Source: Myrica gale
Lineage: Eukaryota > Streptophyta > Magnoliopsida > Fagales > Myricaceae
Reading direction: 5' to 3'
DNA: 64,000 nt
Assembly: GCA_963930655.1 (NCBI GenBank)
Contig: OZ005601.1
Span: forward strand, 12,644,001 to 12,708,000
Shown: in pieces, positions 1-12,510 of the stretch
How positions within the stretch are numbered: the stretch's first letter is position 1
How the letters are laid out: every line of letters begins with the position of its first letter
Notes under the pieces: model-generated
The model's database searches: none
What the model was told of the DNA's origin: nothing
Seen by the model: only the letters and a program-made list of their open reading frames with translations
Translations under genes and position numbers: made by a program

Positions 1-41
1 GCTTCATGTACTGAATTTTTGATATCTTGATTTGGAAACAG

Positions 42-208
42 CTTTTGTTTTGCTGCACACTGTGCCCGTTCTGTATGAGAAGTACGAGGACAAGATTGAT
101 CCATTTGCAGAGAAGGCTATGATTGAACTTAAGAAGCAGTACGCAGTGTTTGATGCCAAGGTCTTGAGCAAGATTCCGAAAGGGGCATTGAAAGGAAAGT
201 TGGCTTAG
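42..208 (+). CDS. RTNLB: Reticulon-like protein (RTNLB), last exon only
   Basis: This is the 3' coding exon of a gene that begins before the window. After a pyrimidine-containing tract an AG acceptor at 40-41 opens a frame reading [19 protein letters not shown] and ending KGALKGKLA at the TAG codon 206-208. The [13 protein letters not shown] stretch and the following [16 protein letters not shown] are diagnostic of the C-terminal end of the reticulon homology domain in plant RTNLB proteins, endoplasmic reticulum membrane proteins that shape tubules. The exon holds the end of the second hydrophobic hairpin and the cytosolic tail. No lysine-rich retrieval motif closes the tail here (it ends KLA), unlike some family members. 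The subfamily number cannot be assigned from one exon. Confidence 0.88.
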
Positions 209-846
209 AGAAGCGTAGGGTGTTCAGCTTGTGGTGGACACACAGGCACTTATGGGTCTTTAAGGTTGTGATTGTGTTCGCTCTTTTATATTTGCTAGAG
301 CCTTTCCCTTGCTTCTCCATCCAACAGTCGTTAGTATTATGGTGTGCAATTTGGTGGATTGATGAGCGTAGTTGCAAGTTTTTATGTATGATTTTTTCCT
401 TTGAACTTCTTCAGCCAAATTCTAAACTTAACTGAACTACAGGCGATTTTGTGAGAAAATATGTTAGTTTTCTGGGTATCTCTTTGTGCCATCCGTCTTG
501 GATTGTCACTTTTGTTTGTGCGATAAGCCGTGCCCGTATTGTTTTTTGGTTTTGATTGTGAGCACGATCTCCTTCGTGCCTTTCTCATCTTTAAAGATAA
601 GAATTGCTTGTATCATGTGTGAGCTAGGATGAGATATATGCCGATGTCCCAATTGGGAAGCATTTAAGGACCTAAAGTCCCTGCCCAGTTTTTTTTTCTT
701 GAGCAAGGTAATATTAGACAGAAACGAGAGGTACAAACTCTCAGGGTATTTTTTCATGGATAGTGCTTCTAGCCTCTAGGTACATGGACTGTTTTCCTCT
801 TAATGGAGCTGGTGCAGAAGATGTAGAATATCTTCTATGATTAGGA
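209..846 (+). other. 3' UTR of the reticulon-like gene and spacer
   Basis: No coding signal. The first few hundred bases are T-rich and most likely 3' UTR of the reticulon-like transcript. The short frames here overlap on both strands and show no family motif. Confidence 0.4.
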
Positions 847-1224
847 TTAGCCTTCAGTCCGTAATGAGATCTTTCCCGTGTATGGCACCATTATGAGGAG
901 TTGGAAATGTCCCTCCAATATGAAATTTCCACAGTTGCTCATTTGTGCCTCCTTAAGGGCAAATAAGGCTGCCTCCACCTCTCCCACGGGTGGAGTAGAG
1001 GTAGGGATTTGTTTTGTCTTGGAGACTCTTTGATAGCTCCAGACCCGCGCTTGCTCTCTGCTTAACTTCTTTCCCTGGCGGGACAGGGTTAGAGCCTCAG
1101 CGACTGAGTAACCATGCAGAAGTTGGTTTCCTATGCAAGAATACAATGTCCATTGCGTTAGTAGGCAATAGTTGGAATGATGTAAATCATTAGTTGGTAT
1201 CTTGAGGTGCTTTGATGGGTTCAA
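847..1224 (-). pseudogene. RNase H-like domain remnant (LINE-type or plant RVT_3 family)
   Basis: An open frame of 125 codons whose C-terminal half reads GEVEAALFALKEAQMSNCGN followed by FILEGHFQLLIM. This matches the pattern of the plant RNase H-like (RVT_3) domain found at the end of many LINE reverse transcriptases and in stand-alone proteins: an E-x-x-A-x-x-x-A-L helix, then a strand with (I/V)-(L/V)-E-G-D. The expected aspartate of EGD is H here, so a catalytic residue is lost. The upstream part is not recognisable. It is most likely a decayed LINE 3' end. An ordinary chance frame cannot be excluded. Confidence 0.35.
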
Positions 1225-2421
1225 GGTCCTTTTGATCCAGCTACATATCGATTGACTTGACTAGCTAAAATTTATGGATCCATGATGCATTCCCAAGTAA
1301 TTCCCCGATTATTTTTTTTTTTAAAATTATTAGAACTTGCTGCGTTTGACATAAAAAGAACAGAAAGAAAATTGATGTGTTTTAGAACATGTAACCAAAC
1401 ATAGCTAGGGTAGGTTCGTACGCCTGCCAAAGGTGTCGTATTTCTTGCAATTTCTCTTTACGTTGTTGTAGGACTAAAAAAAATGAATTCTCACACTTTT
1501 CAAATTTCAACTACTAGATAGACAAATAGTTCGAAACAAGTATAAAGGGAAATGGGTAGGGAATTAGGAAAGACCAGATTGTGTCCGATATGTCAGTTGT
1601 AGGGATAGTTTTCAACTCGGGACATATATCGTTGCATCATCAGATGTTTTAGATTACTGTTTTACGACAATAACGTGCAACTTAACCAAAAATTAAAAAC
1701 CAATAAAGTGCCGTTGAAACATTTTGACCACCATTTGCACCAATTTGACAGACAAGCCTTGACCATATATTTGACCAACTACTTTCCACCCTCTAATTGA
1801 GGGTCTCTTTGCATCCCTATTATTGCACTATCAGGTATTATTTTCAAGACTTGCTCGCTCGGTTAAAATCAATAATTAGTGGATGTAATATGAGAAAAAT
1901 AATAAATTGTGGTACAAAATATGGGGCATAATTAAAAGATGCAAAATATATTTAATCCTTTAATTAATCCTCATCCTTAATCAATGGAGATGAACATTTC
2001 CCTTTTTAGCACTTCTTTTTAAGTACCTCCAGCAGGTCAAAAAATGCGGCTTAATTTTGCCGATTTCCAAGGCTTAAGACCCCTTTTCTGGGTTGAAATA
2101 TGAGAGATTAAAGGTTTAGACTCCCTTCTTGAACTTGACTGTCCGTAATTGAAACCCTAATTTGTTTGCCTACATCTAACTTCTAGATGCATTTACTCTC
2201 TTCTTTCTCGTTCTTAGGGGTTTGTGCTTTTGGATTGGGTTTCGCAATCTAAAAGAAAGCAGCCACACTGAAAATTGATTCGAAAAAGAAACGCTTTATT
2301 CGAATGCGAAAGAATTAATTGAAGGCAACATGAACAAATAGGGATTTTACCTTTGAATAGTTACATTACCCCCAACATATTTTTCAGTGTTTTGACTAAC
2401 CAAAAAAAAAAGAATATATTT
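1225..2421. other. AT-rich intergenic spacer
   Basis: No gene, RNA or complete repeat recognised. This lies downstream of the minus-strand golgin gene, so the part nearest 2421 is probably its 3' UTR. Confidence 0.3.
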
Positions 2422-5400
2422 TCAGTGTTTTGGAAGCGGTCTCAATATCGGTGGCGTGTTATCTGATGACGTGAGAGGAACTGTCGAAAACTCTGAATCA
2501 AAACGTTCAGAATGAGGAAGTTTTCCATGAGCGGGGAAAGGGCTAGAGTTCTGGCCTGGCAGTAAATCTAATCTTGAGAAACCTGATGCAGTACCAGCAG
2601 AGTTTGTTGAATGGTTGGCCATGGGTGGACCAGCGACTCCAGCTTTTGAACCTCGTCCCTCTGAATCTTCCACCGAACTGCCGGCGCTATCTGCTAACTC
2701 CCTTCTTTCCCTTTCTTCATTTTCCTTGAGAAGAAAATCAACCCATAGATCTGCAAAGGACTGGTAGAGAAACGTATGGTTGGAACTTGAGCATTGCCCT
2801 TGTTAAGTGGAACAGAATTCACATGCATAGTTGATTGCAAACTAGAACGTCAAGTGTTTAAAGAGGAATATATGAAGCATGCCAGAATGGTATATAGTTA
2901 GAATGGTATAGTTGATTGCAAACTAGAACGTCAAGTGTTTAAAGAGGAATATATGAAGCATGCCAGAATGGTATAGTTAGAACAATTTGATCAGCTGTAA
3001 GAGAAATATTATAGCATTTTTCAGGTCAATGTATTTTTGACAACTTTTTCAGTTAATTTTGAAAATTGAAACAAACAATATGCACCACATCTCTAGCCTA
3101 GATCCAGAGCATGCACCAATGCAGATGGTGGGGGAAGGAGCAGTACTATTGCAGAAAACACCAACAGACAATGACAATGCAAAATTAATTTTTCCAGATA
3201 TCATAAAACTATTACCTGGTTTTCTGATGCCATGTTTGAAAATGGTTCAGCTGAACCTCCTCCCAAGATGCCACCAACTAGGCGGCCAGGTAATCCTAGT
3301 ACTCCACGGACAACACCCTTGCCTGCACCTTGTTGAGCAACACCTATTCTCTGCTTATCTTCATCAGAGAATCCCAACATGCGAACCATAAGATCCAGAA
3401 CCTGCCCAAGTTTATGCTCAACAGCATGGGCTGGTTAGATGAAGATATTTGTTGGACAAACCTAGTTAGATGAGAAAATGTTAAGAGAACAACTAGATTA
3501 GGATAGAAGAACTGTAGGCAAATATCCTCCCTGCAGTAATGGTCGACAATGGGACTGGTGTCAGGGAGTAGAATTTATGCATCCGAAACTATAAGTGGTT
3601 GTACGAAACAACTACCTAAGTTGATAACTCTTTCAGAAAAAGGTTCCCCCTCAATAAAAGGACGGTGTTGAAAACATCTGCCTTCTGAGGGTGTCGGATC
3701 TCAGCCTCATTTATGTATTTTTTGCCCTTTCATGGTTACTGTTTTTCATTCCCTTTGTTGTCCTCTAAGAAGACAGCTTTTTGTATCAAAGATTCCTCAA
3801 GAGGTTCATTTTTTGGTAATACTGGCACTCGGAGTATATCGATTTAGAGAGTGAAGCCATTAAAAATGAGAACTGGATAAATCGTTTTGATTGCAAAGAA
3901 AAAAAAAGAAGAGAACTGGATAAATCATCAGAAGGCATATTGATGATAGTCAGATTCAATTCATAAAGTGGCATACCCAATCTAAACGTGGCATGGCCAA
4001 TTTGTTATGCGTACAACAAAGGAAGGGAGTATTCATTTCCAGCGTGCATTCTTAAGCATCTAAAACCTTAATAGGGAATATACATACCTCTTTGCTGTGG
4101 TTTCTTTGGAAGAAGGTCACCAGTAACTTGATCACAATGCGCCTGCCAACATTACCAGTACTATTACATGTTTGCAATCTCCATCCTCACAGGAGAAGAC
4201 AATGAGGAAATGAGGTAACCAAGACGAAACATGAATTCTTAATTTTATCCAAAATTCCTATGTAATAACAAAATGATGCCTGACTGAAAAAAACCATTTG
4301 TCGAGAGAGTTCCACCCAAAACTTACAGGGGAAAGCTACCTTTGTATGTTATCAGCAACAATCAATATTGGGACACCCCGAAACATAAAACAGAACCAGC
4401 AATAGTTTTTATTAAAAATTAAATCCAGCTAACCTGTCAACAAGAAAATCTGAATCCACTGACATTCTGTTAAGCCTTGTCATACTCTGCTCGAGAACAC
4501 GCCGTAGTTTTGCATTGTCTTCCTCGAGCTTATTTACTCTGCTTCTCCATTCTGTTAGTGTCTTTTCCAATTGCGAAAGATTCACCAAAATTTCTTCCTT
4601 CTCCCTTTTTAATACCTCTGCCTGTTGATCTGCATCCTATAGATGGCATGGAATAAACACGCCTGAGTCCAAGAGTGACATAAATGGCATGACCACAATT
4701 CTAGACCTACAGAAGTCCTTCCTAATTATCATCAGCACTTGATAATTTCACATAACTGGCATCTTGGGGATATTAAATGAAAAACAAAATTATCAGGGGA
4801 GTAGTCACATATGGGAGCACCTGGATTCTTTTAGAAAATTATTGACCTTCTCGTATTATAGCTCACTTATCATGGTAACCACTGGTAAAAGTCACTATTA
4901 CCAGTTAGAAAAGAGTTGCACTAGCAGTGTATTTGTATACTACGGAATGAAGTAAATTTGGTCCAAGTAAAGGGTGGAAGATGCTATGCCAATAAGTTAG
5001 AGCTTCTTTCCTGCAACCAATTTGCACTTTTCTATCTTGGCGCCTCACTATGGTATCGAAACTCAATGGCCATCTTGTTTCATTCAATTCCTAACTCTTC
5101 AGGCCATGAGACAGTAGGCACAAAGAATATGTAGAAAACCTATTCACCAGCAGAAATAGATGACTCGTACAAGCTCATTATGTGGTATCCAGAGAATGAA
5201 ATGCACTTCAGCTAGCTTAAAACCTAACACTAAAAAGGATTTAATGAAATGAAATCATTAGTAGCATTGGAAGGAAGGCATTCGTACTTCCAACAACTTA
5301 GAAAGTTTAGCTGACTCTTCTCTTGCCCATGCCAAATCTCCTTCAAGATGTTCCTGCATAGACAATAATCCACTGGCATAAAAACCATATTCTAGAGAAT

Positions 5401-8400
5401 GCATGGGTCTAATCAACATTCTCCAGAGACTTTATCAGGGGTAAAAATATACATGAAGCATTCCTCTCATACCTTAGCTTCAATTTCAGCATAATACTGC
5501 CCAAGAGCAGTTTGAAGATTAAGAAGCTCAACATTTTTTGCCTCAATTGTGGTCAAACAGTTGGCAAGTTTTCTATTCAGGTCAGCAATAATCTCCTTTG
5601 ACTTCTGAATTTCATTGTTGTTGATCGACTTGATTTCCTCCCGACTTGCAATGGCCTGCTTCAGAGCTTTCTCCAAGTGTAATATTTGAGCCCTTTGATA
5701 TTCATTGTTCTCTCGTAGTTGTTCAATGACTTTGCTGTCTTCATCCATTTTTTCAGACTCCTCAGACTCCTAGATTATCAAGGCAAGAAAACTCTACTTA
5801 GTTTGATTATAGAAAGCTTGAAAAATAAAGTTAACGGATAAGTAAATGTATGCCACCACCTAGAATCTCTTACAAGCAAAAGAAAGTAACAATTAATGCA
5901 GCAAACAAATTCATATCAAAGCATCCAGACCATGAGACATTGTAGTCTTCAAAGGCCATCAGAATCATTTTCAAGTACGTACACAACTACCTAAGGGGAA
6001 TCATAACACCAATGCAGTAAGAATGACATAGTGATGAAGCTCAGTATGAAAAAAATGAAAAAGATCAAAGTCTATATTCTGGCATATAATCTGGAACTGA
6101 TGAAATAAGATAGGTTGATGTATCTCTAAAAACAGATGATGCTTATTTATTACGAGTCACAATCTACATATCATCATTATTTGCCCATACTCAAATTCAG
6201 GCCACCAAAACACATCATCTAAAATACGTAAGAGATATTTGCGAGATAAATTGAGAGAGATCGTTACACTGCAAACAGTCCCCAACTGAAGTAATGGTGA
6301 TATCAGTTCTCACGAAACTGTGCAGCTATAACTATATTTCAAAGTTTAGCATGTAATCACGAAACACATCAATCGAATGAAAATTCCGGAGATTTTGCAT
6401 TGCTTGTAAGTAACATGTTACGCAAAATCAGTAAACAAATGGCTAGTTCTGCCCAAGAAAGTAAAAGACTAAAAGTTATGTGACCTTTTCTAACAAATGC
6501 TGCTTAAGACGGGCCAATTCTTGTAATGCTTTGTCCCTTGCACAACGTGTTTCCTTCAAATCTTCATTCAGCTTTTGCAGATCTAGCTCCATTTGCTCTT
6601 TTCCAGATGAATTCTCCTTCTGCGACAAGTATAACTAGAAACTCATCCTTTAACCGACAAGGAGATGATAGAAGCCCATACCACGATGATGAACAACAGT
6701 GCCACTTAACATTGTTATGAATGAGGATGTTCACAAGGAAAAGAAAATGGACAGGGGAGAGAGAAAAAGAGAGAAGAATCTTAAGTACGAAACAAACAGA
6801 AAACTAAGGCATTGTGCGACCACCAATTGATATACCTCATTCGAACTAGTTGGATGCTTATTCGTCAGGGAAGTATCTGACAGGACCTTCTCAGTTAAAG
6901 AGTTCCTGCTCATTTTCAGAGCAACCTCGAGTTCATTTTTCTCCATCTATGCAATGATAAAACATCAAAATGGACTTGGAGCTCAACATTTAATAGAAAG
7001 TGCATAAAATATTGGAGTACTTAAACATGGTTCACTTAGTGAAACATAAACTATGGACTTACAAATATACCAACCTTAAGACTACTGTTTTCCTTCTCTA
7101 GGCTAGCAATTACTCTTTTCAAACTCCCCAATACGTCATTAGCATCTTCATCCTTCTTTCCATTCAGCTCCGTTTGTAGTTGTTTTACTTCCAAAATTTT
7201 CTCATTCAACTCGTTGCGTATTTTGCTCATTTCTATGGAGATCTGCCAGCAAAGAAGAGGACATGCCATACCAAAAACACTACTTAAATACTAAAAGAAG
7301 GAAGAAAATCTAAGAATACTTGAATATAAATAAATGTTTTAAGTCAAATGAAAGAGAAATGCATTCAATAGGTTGTCAACTAGGAAGTTCGATTAGTCGG
7401 ATGCCTGATCCTTGTCACCAACTATTGGCACTTCTGAAGATATCTCTGCAATCAAGAAAGTCTATACTAACTCTCTAAGGCAACAACAAAAGGGTAGTTT
7501 ACTCTCTATGAGTAACTTAAACTGAGTAAAGTACATAATTCTCCTTTCTCAACAAGGATCAGACGATTATTTGCTTGTATTTTAGGGGAACGTATAGAAT
7601 GGTAATAAGGGGAAAAATGACAGATGCAACAGCCTTATAAACAAAATTCCAAAAAGTCAAAAGCCTAAAATATGAAACGAACTATTATCCCATTTCAAAA
7701 CTCACTTTTTCTCTGTCCAACTGCAGTGATTCGAGCTCCTCCTGGGAGAATTCCTTCAACTTCTGTTCATCTGAGGATAGAAAAGAAAGAGAAAATCAGA
7801 TGTCTCAAAAAAAAATGTTGAGTAATCATTGGATCTTCAGACTTGAATAAAGTACTTTGTAACTTTGTCTGAACATTTTCCAAGTTAATACGTTCTTCTT
7901 TGAGTGCCATCCTCAATTGTTTCATCTCAGAAGTAACTTGTAATGCTGCAGGGGACCCATTTTTCTCTTCAAACAGATCTGCAAGCTCCTAGAAGGCATT
8001 TATACATCTGTTGTCAAGTTTCTTCGTCATTAAAACAAACAAGTACAGAAAAGTGCACAAGAAATATCCACATTGGAATGATACACACATATAACAGGGA
8101 TCAAATCAAAGTTTGCTTTACTGGAAAACCAGAAAAAGAATAGATAGGGTTAACTTCCAAATCAGGTCCCATGGCATATAATGATTAACCCCACCTCCAA
8201 CCCCCCCCCCCCAGGCTCTTTTCTCTCTCCCTCAAAGGAAAGGAAAGAGTGAAAAATCCAATAATTGTATTCTCAAGATCCAACCAGAAGTACTGAAAAT
8301 AGAAAATAAAAACGAAGTTGCTCAAACTCCCTCAAAACATACAAGTTCGTCATAATGAAAGATGCCATTACCTTCTCCTTTCCACACAAGTTTGAATGTT

Positions 8401-11400
8401 TTGCTTCTGTCTTACTTTGAGTGACATCCGATAGCACTGCATGTGTGATTCCATTGCTTATTCCATCCTGTTTAGAGACAACACCATTTTGTATCTGGTT
8501 TCCAGTGTAACGGATTTTTGCTTGAGTTGTAATTTTACTCTGTCGGTTAGGTGATTGATCAGTACTTCCCTGTACAAATCCCAACAACTGAGCCAATACC
8601 CACTACCACACATCTTTCCTTTTTTAAGAACAATAAACAAATGATATGATATTTCCAGCACGGGGAAGTAGAATGATATTAAAAACGTGTGACATTGTAT
8701 ATATATGCTAGGTACACAGGAGACATTAATTACTGGTTTGGTACAAAGGTCTATGTCCACAAACAGAGACATCACAGAGAAAATCCCTTCAGAAACTACA
8801 ACTATATAGTTCGATACAAAGTTCCACATCCACAAATGGAGACGCATGAAATGCTCAAAACCTAATCCCAAAGCATACAAAACCTGAACCTTGGAACTCC
8901 ACAAGAGAAAAAAGCAAAGTCGATGAATGCAAAACTAACTTAGACGACATCACGCGATGAAGGCAGACACAAAAGGTCCGATAAAGAAGATTATAGCTAT
9001 CAAAGTCATAAAGTTGCTACAAAAGGTAAACTACTTGCGTGAAAATATAATTGACATGATAGAAACTTAAGCCGCGCAAATAATCCTCTATTTCAGCTTA
9101 ATTTCGTCACATCTAACAATACAAAATCTCATCAAGATGCATCTGCTCAGAAAGCGTCCTCTAATTTTGAGGAGGACAAAGCTCTTATTTTATTGTCTAC
9201 ATTATCATCCTCCTATGAGGAATTCGTGTCTAGATCACACAGTAAGAGATTCCATTTTGATGGAGAATTTCAGGTCAGGTTTCCACCCTCTAGAGTTAAG
9301 AAAGAGAGCGCCTAATGCTAGTTGAGATATCTAGGATGAGGCTCTGGTAGTCAGTGTACAGGAATGGAGAAAAGTTCCAGCATTAGGGACAATATAGCTC
9401 AAAATCTAAACAAAATCCTAAAATTGGATGTCTTTTTTATCCAATAAACTGGGGCACATGGAGAAAGTTTGCAAGAAACTCAAAGAAAAGAGAATTCAAA
9501 CGATAAGTTGTCTGAAATTAGTAGATGAAAAATTTCTCTTGAGATGTTAAAACACGGCTTTAGGTATAAAAGGATTAGAATCTAAGCATTTCTCACCACT
9601 ATTACACTCTAGCCCTTGTTATTATGGAATTACTCCACGATCATCTTTGCCTATGAAAATGGATCTTTATACCATACTAGTTAGTACATTTCTTTGATCC
9701 TACGAACAGCAATTTTGTTCTCTCACATTTCTACATTTTGCCTTGCCTTGTGTCTCCTCAAATGCTAAAATAGGGGTGACTCTATGCAGCCAAAACCTCA
9801 AATCAACAATTTCTCACAAACAAAATAAGCATCCATACAGATAACAATTAAACATCTACCTTGTACATATTAATTCCATTTGTGAATCCTTTGGCGCTTT
9901 CGTTTCTGGGAGAAATGGATGTTGAGTTCACTGCATCCAAATTTTGCTTCAGAGATCCGTTTTCTTTATTCAGTCTAGAAATCTGATCCTGTAAAAATGG
10001 AGATGAAAGGAACATTTAAAAATTATCAGAATATGTAATTGAGATTTGTGAAGTCATCAGAGTACCTCTTTCTCTTTCAACAAAGCTGCATAATTAACTG
10101 ATAACGCTTTAATTTCTGCTTCAGATTCCTGAAGTCTTTTGATTTCAGCTTTGTATCGTTCCATCTACAGACAAGACAGAGAGGTAAAAAAACATATCTT
10201 TTAACCAAATCCACTAAGCAGAACGACACATAAGTGACTGCCTTATAGCTACACTTGACAGCAAACTCGCAACCGAAGCCAAGGTATGATATGAGAATAT
10301 ATAACAATTAAGATTTACTGCTTTCCCCAGGAGAGTCTGAAAAAGTTAAATCAAATCACATCTCTTATTTATACAGAACCTCCTTTATTGGGATATGGCA
10401 ACAAAGAGTGGGGTCTATCCAACATACTGCTCAATTTCACTCTTCTGAGTTAAAACTGGAAGAGTCCTCAAATTATCTATCAAATAACACGCTTTAATAA
10501 TAATGATATTTAAATTATCTGGAATCAAATTTCTGAAATTCACAAAATTTCCTATACCTAAAACTTCAAATATACAGACATAAGACTCACAACTGCAACT
10601 ACAAATTAAGCGAACATGTTAAAGTGTAATGATTTTATTAGCTTCTTCTTTGGATATTTTAAAAACGTCATCTACTTTGTCCCATGGACAATAACCAACT
10701 AATTTTATAGACAATTAAGCTTCATATAAACCCAGTAAGCATAATCTCAAAGAAGAATAGCACCTGGTCTTCTTCTTTGGATATTTTAAAAACGTCATCT
10801 ACTTTGTCCCATGGACAATAACCAACTAACTTTATAGACAATTAAGCTTCATATAAACCCAGTAAGCACAATCTCAAAGAAGAATAGCACCTGGTCACTG
10901 ACTATGCAATCTGAACTGCATATCACTGACCATAAAACACAGCACTATCCGACAGTTACAGCTCCCTTAACACCAAAAAATGTAGAACGTCTTGCGGTTC
11001 ACAAGAGAAAATGTGCGTGCGTGTGTGGTGTGCATGCATAAAAAGATGGGGTCATATAACATTACGGAATAAACAGAAGACTGATGAGCACAATTCAAAC
11101 ACCCACGCCCCAGCTCCAATTCGAAATACAATGTTTGCTTATGTCCGAAGAAAAAATTCAGAACCAAATTATTTTGCATGACAAAAATAGCAAAGTCATC
11201 AGATTCGAAGAATCCTAATCCCTCTAAAACCTAAATGCGTCGCATATCAAACAAAAACGACCTTCTCACAGTTCATGTCGATACAAAATTCAAATCAAAC
11301 TACGGATAAAAACGCCAAATTCCCTACTAGAAAAATTAAAATTCACCAAACGTTCAATGCCACACCTCGAAATTATAAGCGGAATCAGTCCCATTCAGCG

Positions 11401-11590
11401 TCGGAGACCGCGAAACCGACTTCGAATGCGCGAAACTGTGGGAATTCCTCCGATCAGATACCGAAGAGTCATCGGCTCCATTGCGTGAGGCGTAGATCTC
11501 GAGCTCCCCGTCGTCTTCTTCATCTTCGTCGTGAACGTCGAGTGCGATCTTATTCAAGTTCTCCTTCAAGTTCGCAATCGAGTTCCACAT
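2422..11590 (-). CDS. GC3/GC4: Golgin candidate GC3/GC4 (GRIP-related ARF-binding, GRAB-domain protein)
   Basis: Long coiled-coil Golgi tether with 15 exons, all with GT-AG junctions and compatible phases, read 3' to 5' on the + strand: 11590-11366, 10164-10066, 9988-9860, 8569-8372, 7988-7856, 7770-7706, 7242-7075, 6946-6836, 6619-6485, 5769-5473, 5353-5288, 4636-4434, 4142-4088, 3401-3216, 2760-2422. They join to 2,409 nt (802 aa plus stop). The start NLKENLNKIALDVHDEDEED and the second-exon MERYKAEIKRLQESEAEIKA are hallmarks of Arabidopsis golgin candidates 3 and 4. Residues about 76-600 are heptad-rich coiled coil. About 605-650 (VDRRIVIKLLVTFF, then NHSKEVLDLMVRMLGF) is the GRAB domain, which in the family binds ARF1-type GTPases for Golgi recruitment. 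Residues 629-690 carry the conserved glycine-rich VVRGVLGLPGRLVGGILGGG. It is somewhat longer than I recall for the Arabidopsis proteins; exon 4 is poorly conserved and Ser/Thr/Gln-rich. A second ATG lies one codon upstream (11593). Confidence 0.93.
2827..2977. repeat. 81-bp tandem duplication in the last golgin intron
   Basis: Two near-identical copies offset by 81 bases, each containing GTTGATTGCAAACTAGAACG and ending GCCAGAATGGTATA. It lies between the last two coding exons and does not touch the splice sites. Confidence 0.9.
9130..9525 (+). pseudogene. Ty1/Copia gag relic inside golgin intron 3
   Basis: Antisense to the host gene. Frame pieces read EDKALILLSTLSSSYEEFV, the classic Copia gag (UBN2) helix, then ELRKRAP in a shifted frame, and later KLGHMEKVCKKLKEKR, the second half of a CCHC zinc knuckle (G-H-x4-C). 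Frameshifts separate the pieces and no LTR, protease or polymerase part is visible, so this is a short decayed fragment. Confidence 0.7.
10642..10895. repeat. 127-bp tandem duplication in golgin intron 1
   Basis: The unit beginning CTTCTTCTTTGGATATTTTA at 10642 is repeated almost unchanged from 10769, including the segment ending AGAATAGCACCTGGT. Only scattered substitutions separate the copies, so the duplication looks recent. Confidence 0.9.
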
Positions 11591-11730
11591 CATTCAAATT
11601 TCCCCGAAACCCGCGACTCCGCCGACTCTATTAACATGCAATGGTTTCGAAGAAAAACGGCGCTAAATTTCGTAGGTGATCGGATGAAATTAGCCGATAA
11701 TACGGTTGTGCTGGAGGATTTTTCTGGGGG

Positions 11731-11743
11731 CTATATATATTCT
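11731..11743 (-). promoter_or_regulatory. Probable TATA box of the golgin gene
   Basis: On the minus strand the sequence reads GAATATATATAG about 145 bases upstream of the golgin ATG, a suitable distance for a short 5' UTR. Inferred from sequence and position only. Confidence 0.4.
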
Positions 11744-11872
11744 TTAGATTCTGGAATTTCGATAGATCTGGGAGGAAGGGAAGGAGGGCGGGCATAGAAT
11801 GGAGTTTTCATAAATCATATAATAAATAAGAGATAAATATTTGAGGGGAGGACGCGTAACGCGACTAACCAA

Positions 11873-12136
11873 CATAGTGTCTGTGTAAGTATAATTTTAG
11901 GGTAAAATTTTAGGGTTTGTGAAAAAGTGAGGAGAGAGAATGAAAAAGTTAAAAAGTTAGTAAAAAGTGTAAAAAAGTTAGATAAAAAGTAAGGAGAGAG
12001 AATAACAAAGTAAGTGAAAAAGTTGGTAAAAAGTAAAAAAGTTAGTAAAAAAGTTAGAGAAAAAAGGAAGGAGAGAGAATGAGAATGTAATGATGTTAAA
12101 ATTTTAGTGTAAAATTTTATGTTCACAAACACTATG
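11873..12136. mobile_element. AT-rich MITE, family A copy 1
   Basis: Terminal inverted repeats CATAGTGT...ACACTATG enclose A/G-rich DNA with repeated GTGAAAAAGT, GGAGAGAGAAT and AAAATTTTAG blocks. The same blocks mark four other copies in this window (27268, 53046, 54894, 59190). No coding capacity. This copy sits close upstream of the golgin promoter. I could not define a target duplication. Confidence 0.6.
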
Positions 12137-12376
12137 CAAAAGGGAGAATTTTGATAGCTCGAAGAAACTGTTGTCCCCGTAACCTGAAAATTAACGACAC
12201 CATTTTTACGAGTAGGGATAGCAGTAGATTTGTGTACTTTTGTTCAACAGTAGAGTCGGGATGTTGGTTTTATAAAAAATCTAAGATTTTTTTAATAAAA
12301 TTATGGATATTTATATAGATTAGAGTTTTATAGATTTTTGCGTAAAAGTTGGTACAAAATTAAAAAAATTAATTTT

Positions 12377-12510
12377 TAGAGAAAATTACACTTTTTGCCC
12401 CGACTATAGGGTCACTCGCACTTTGCACCCATATTATTGATTTAGTGACATTTAGCCCTCCAACTACTGTTGGCTGACATTCCGCACCCCGTCGTCTGTT
12501 TTTCGTCATT
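12377..12510. repeat. Partial foldback-MITE-like end
   Basis: GAAAATTACACTTTTTGCCCC followed by ACTTTGCACCC resembles the terminal sequence of the foldback elements at 40618 and 63155, but no inverted partner is seen. Probably a diverged or truncated relative. Confidence 0.35.
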
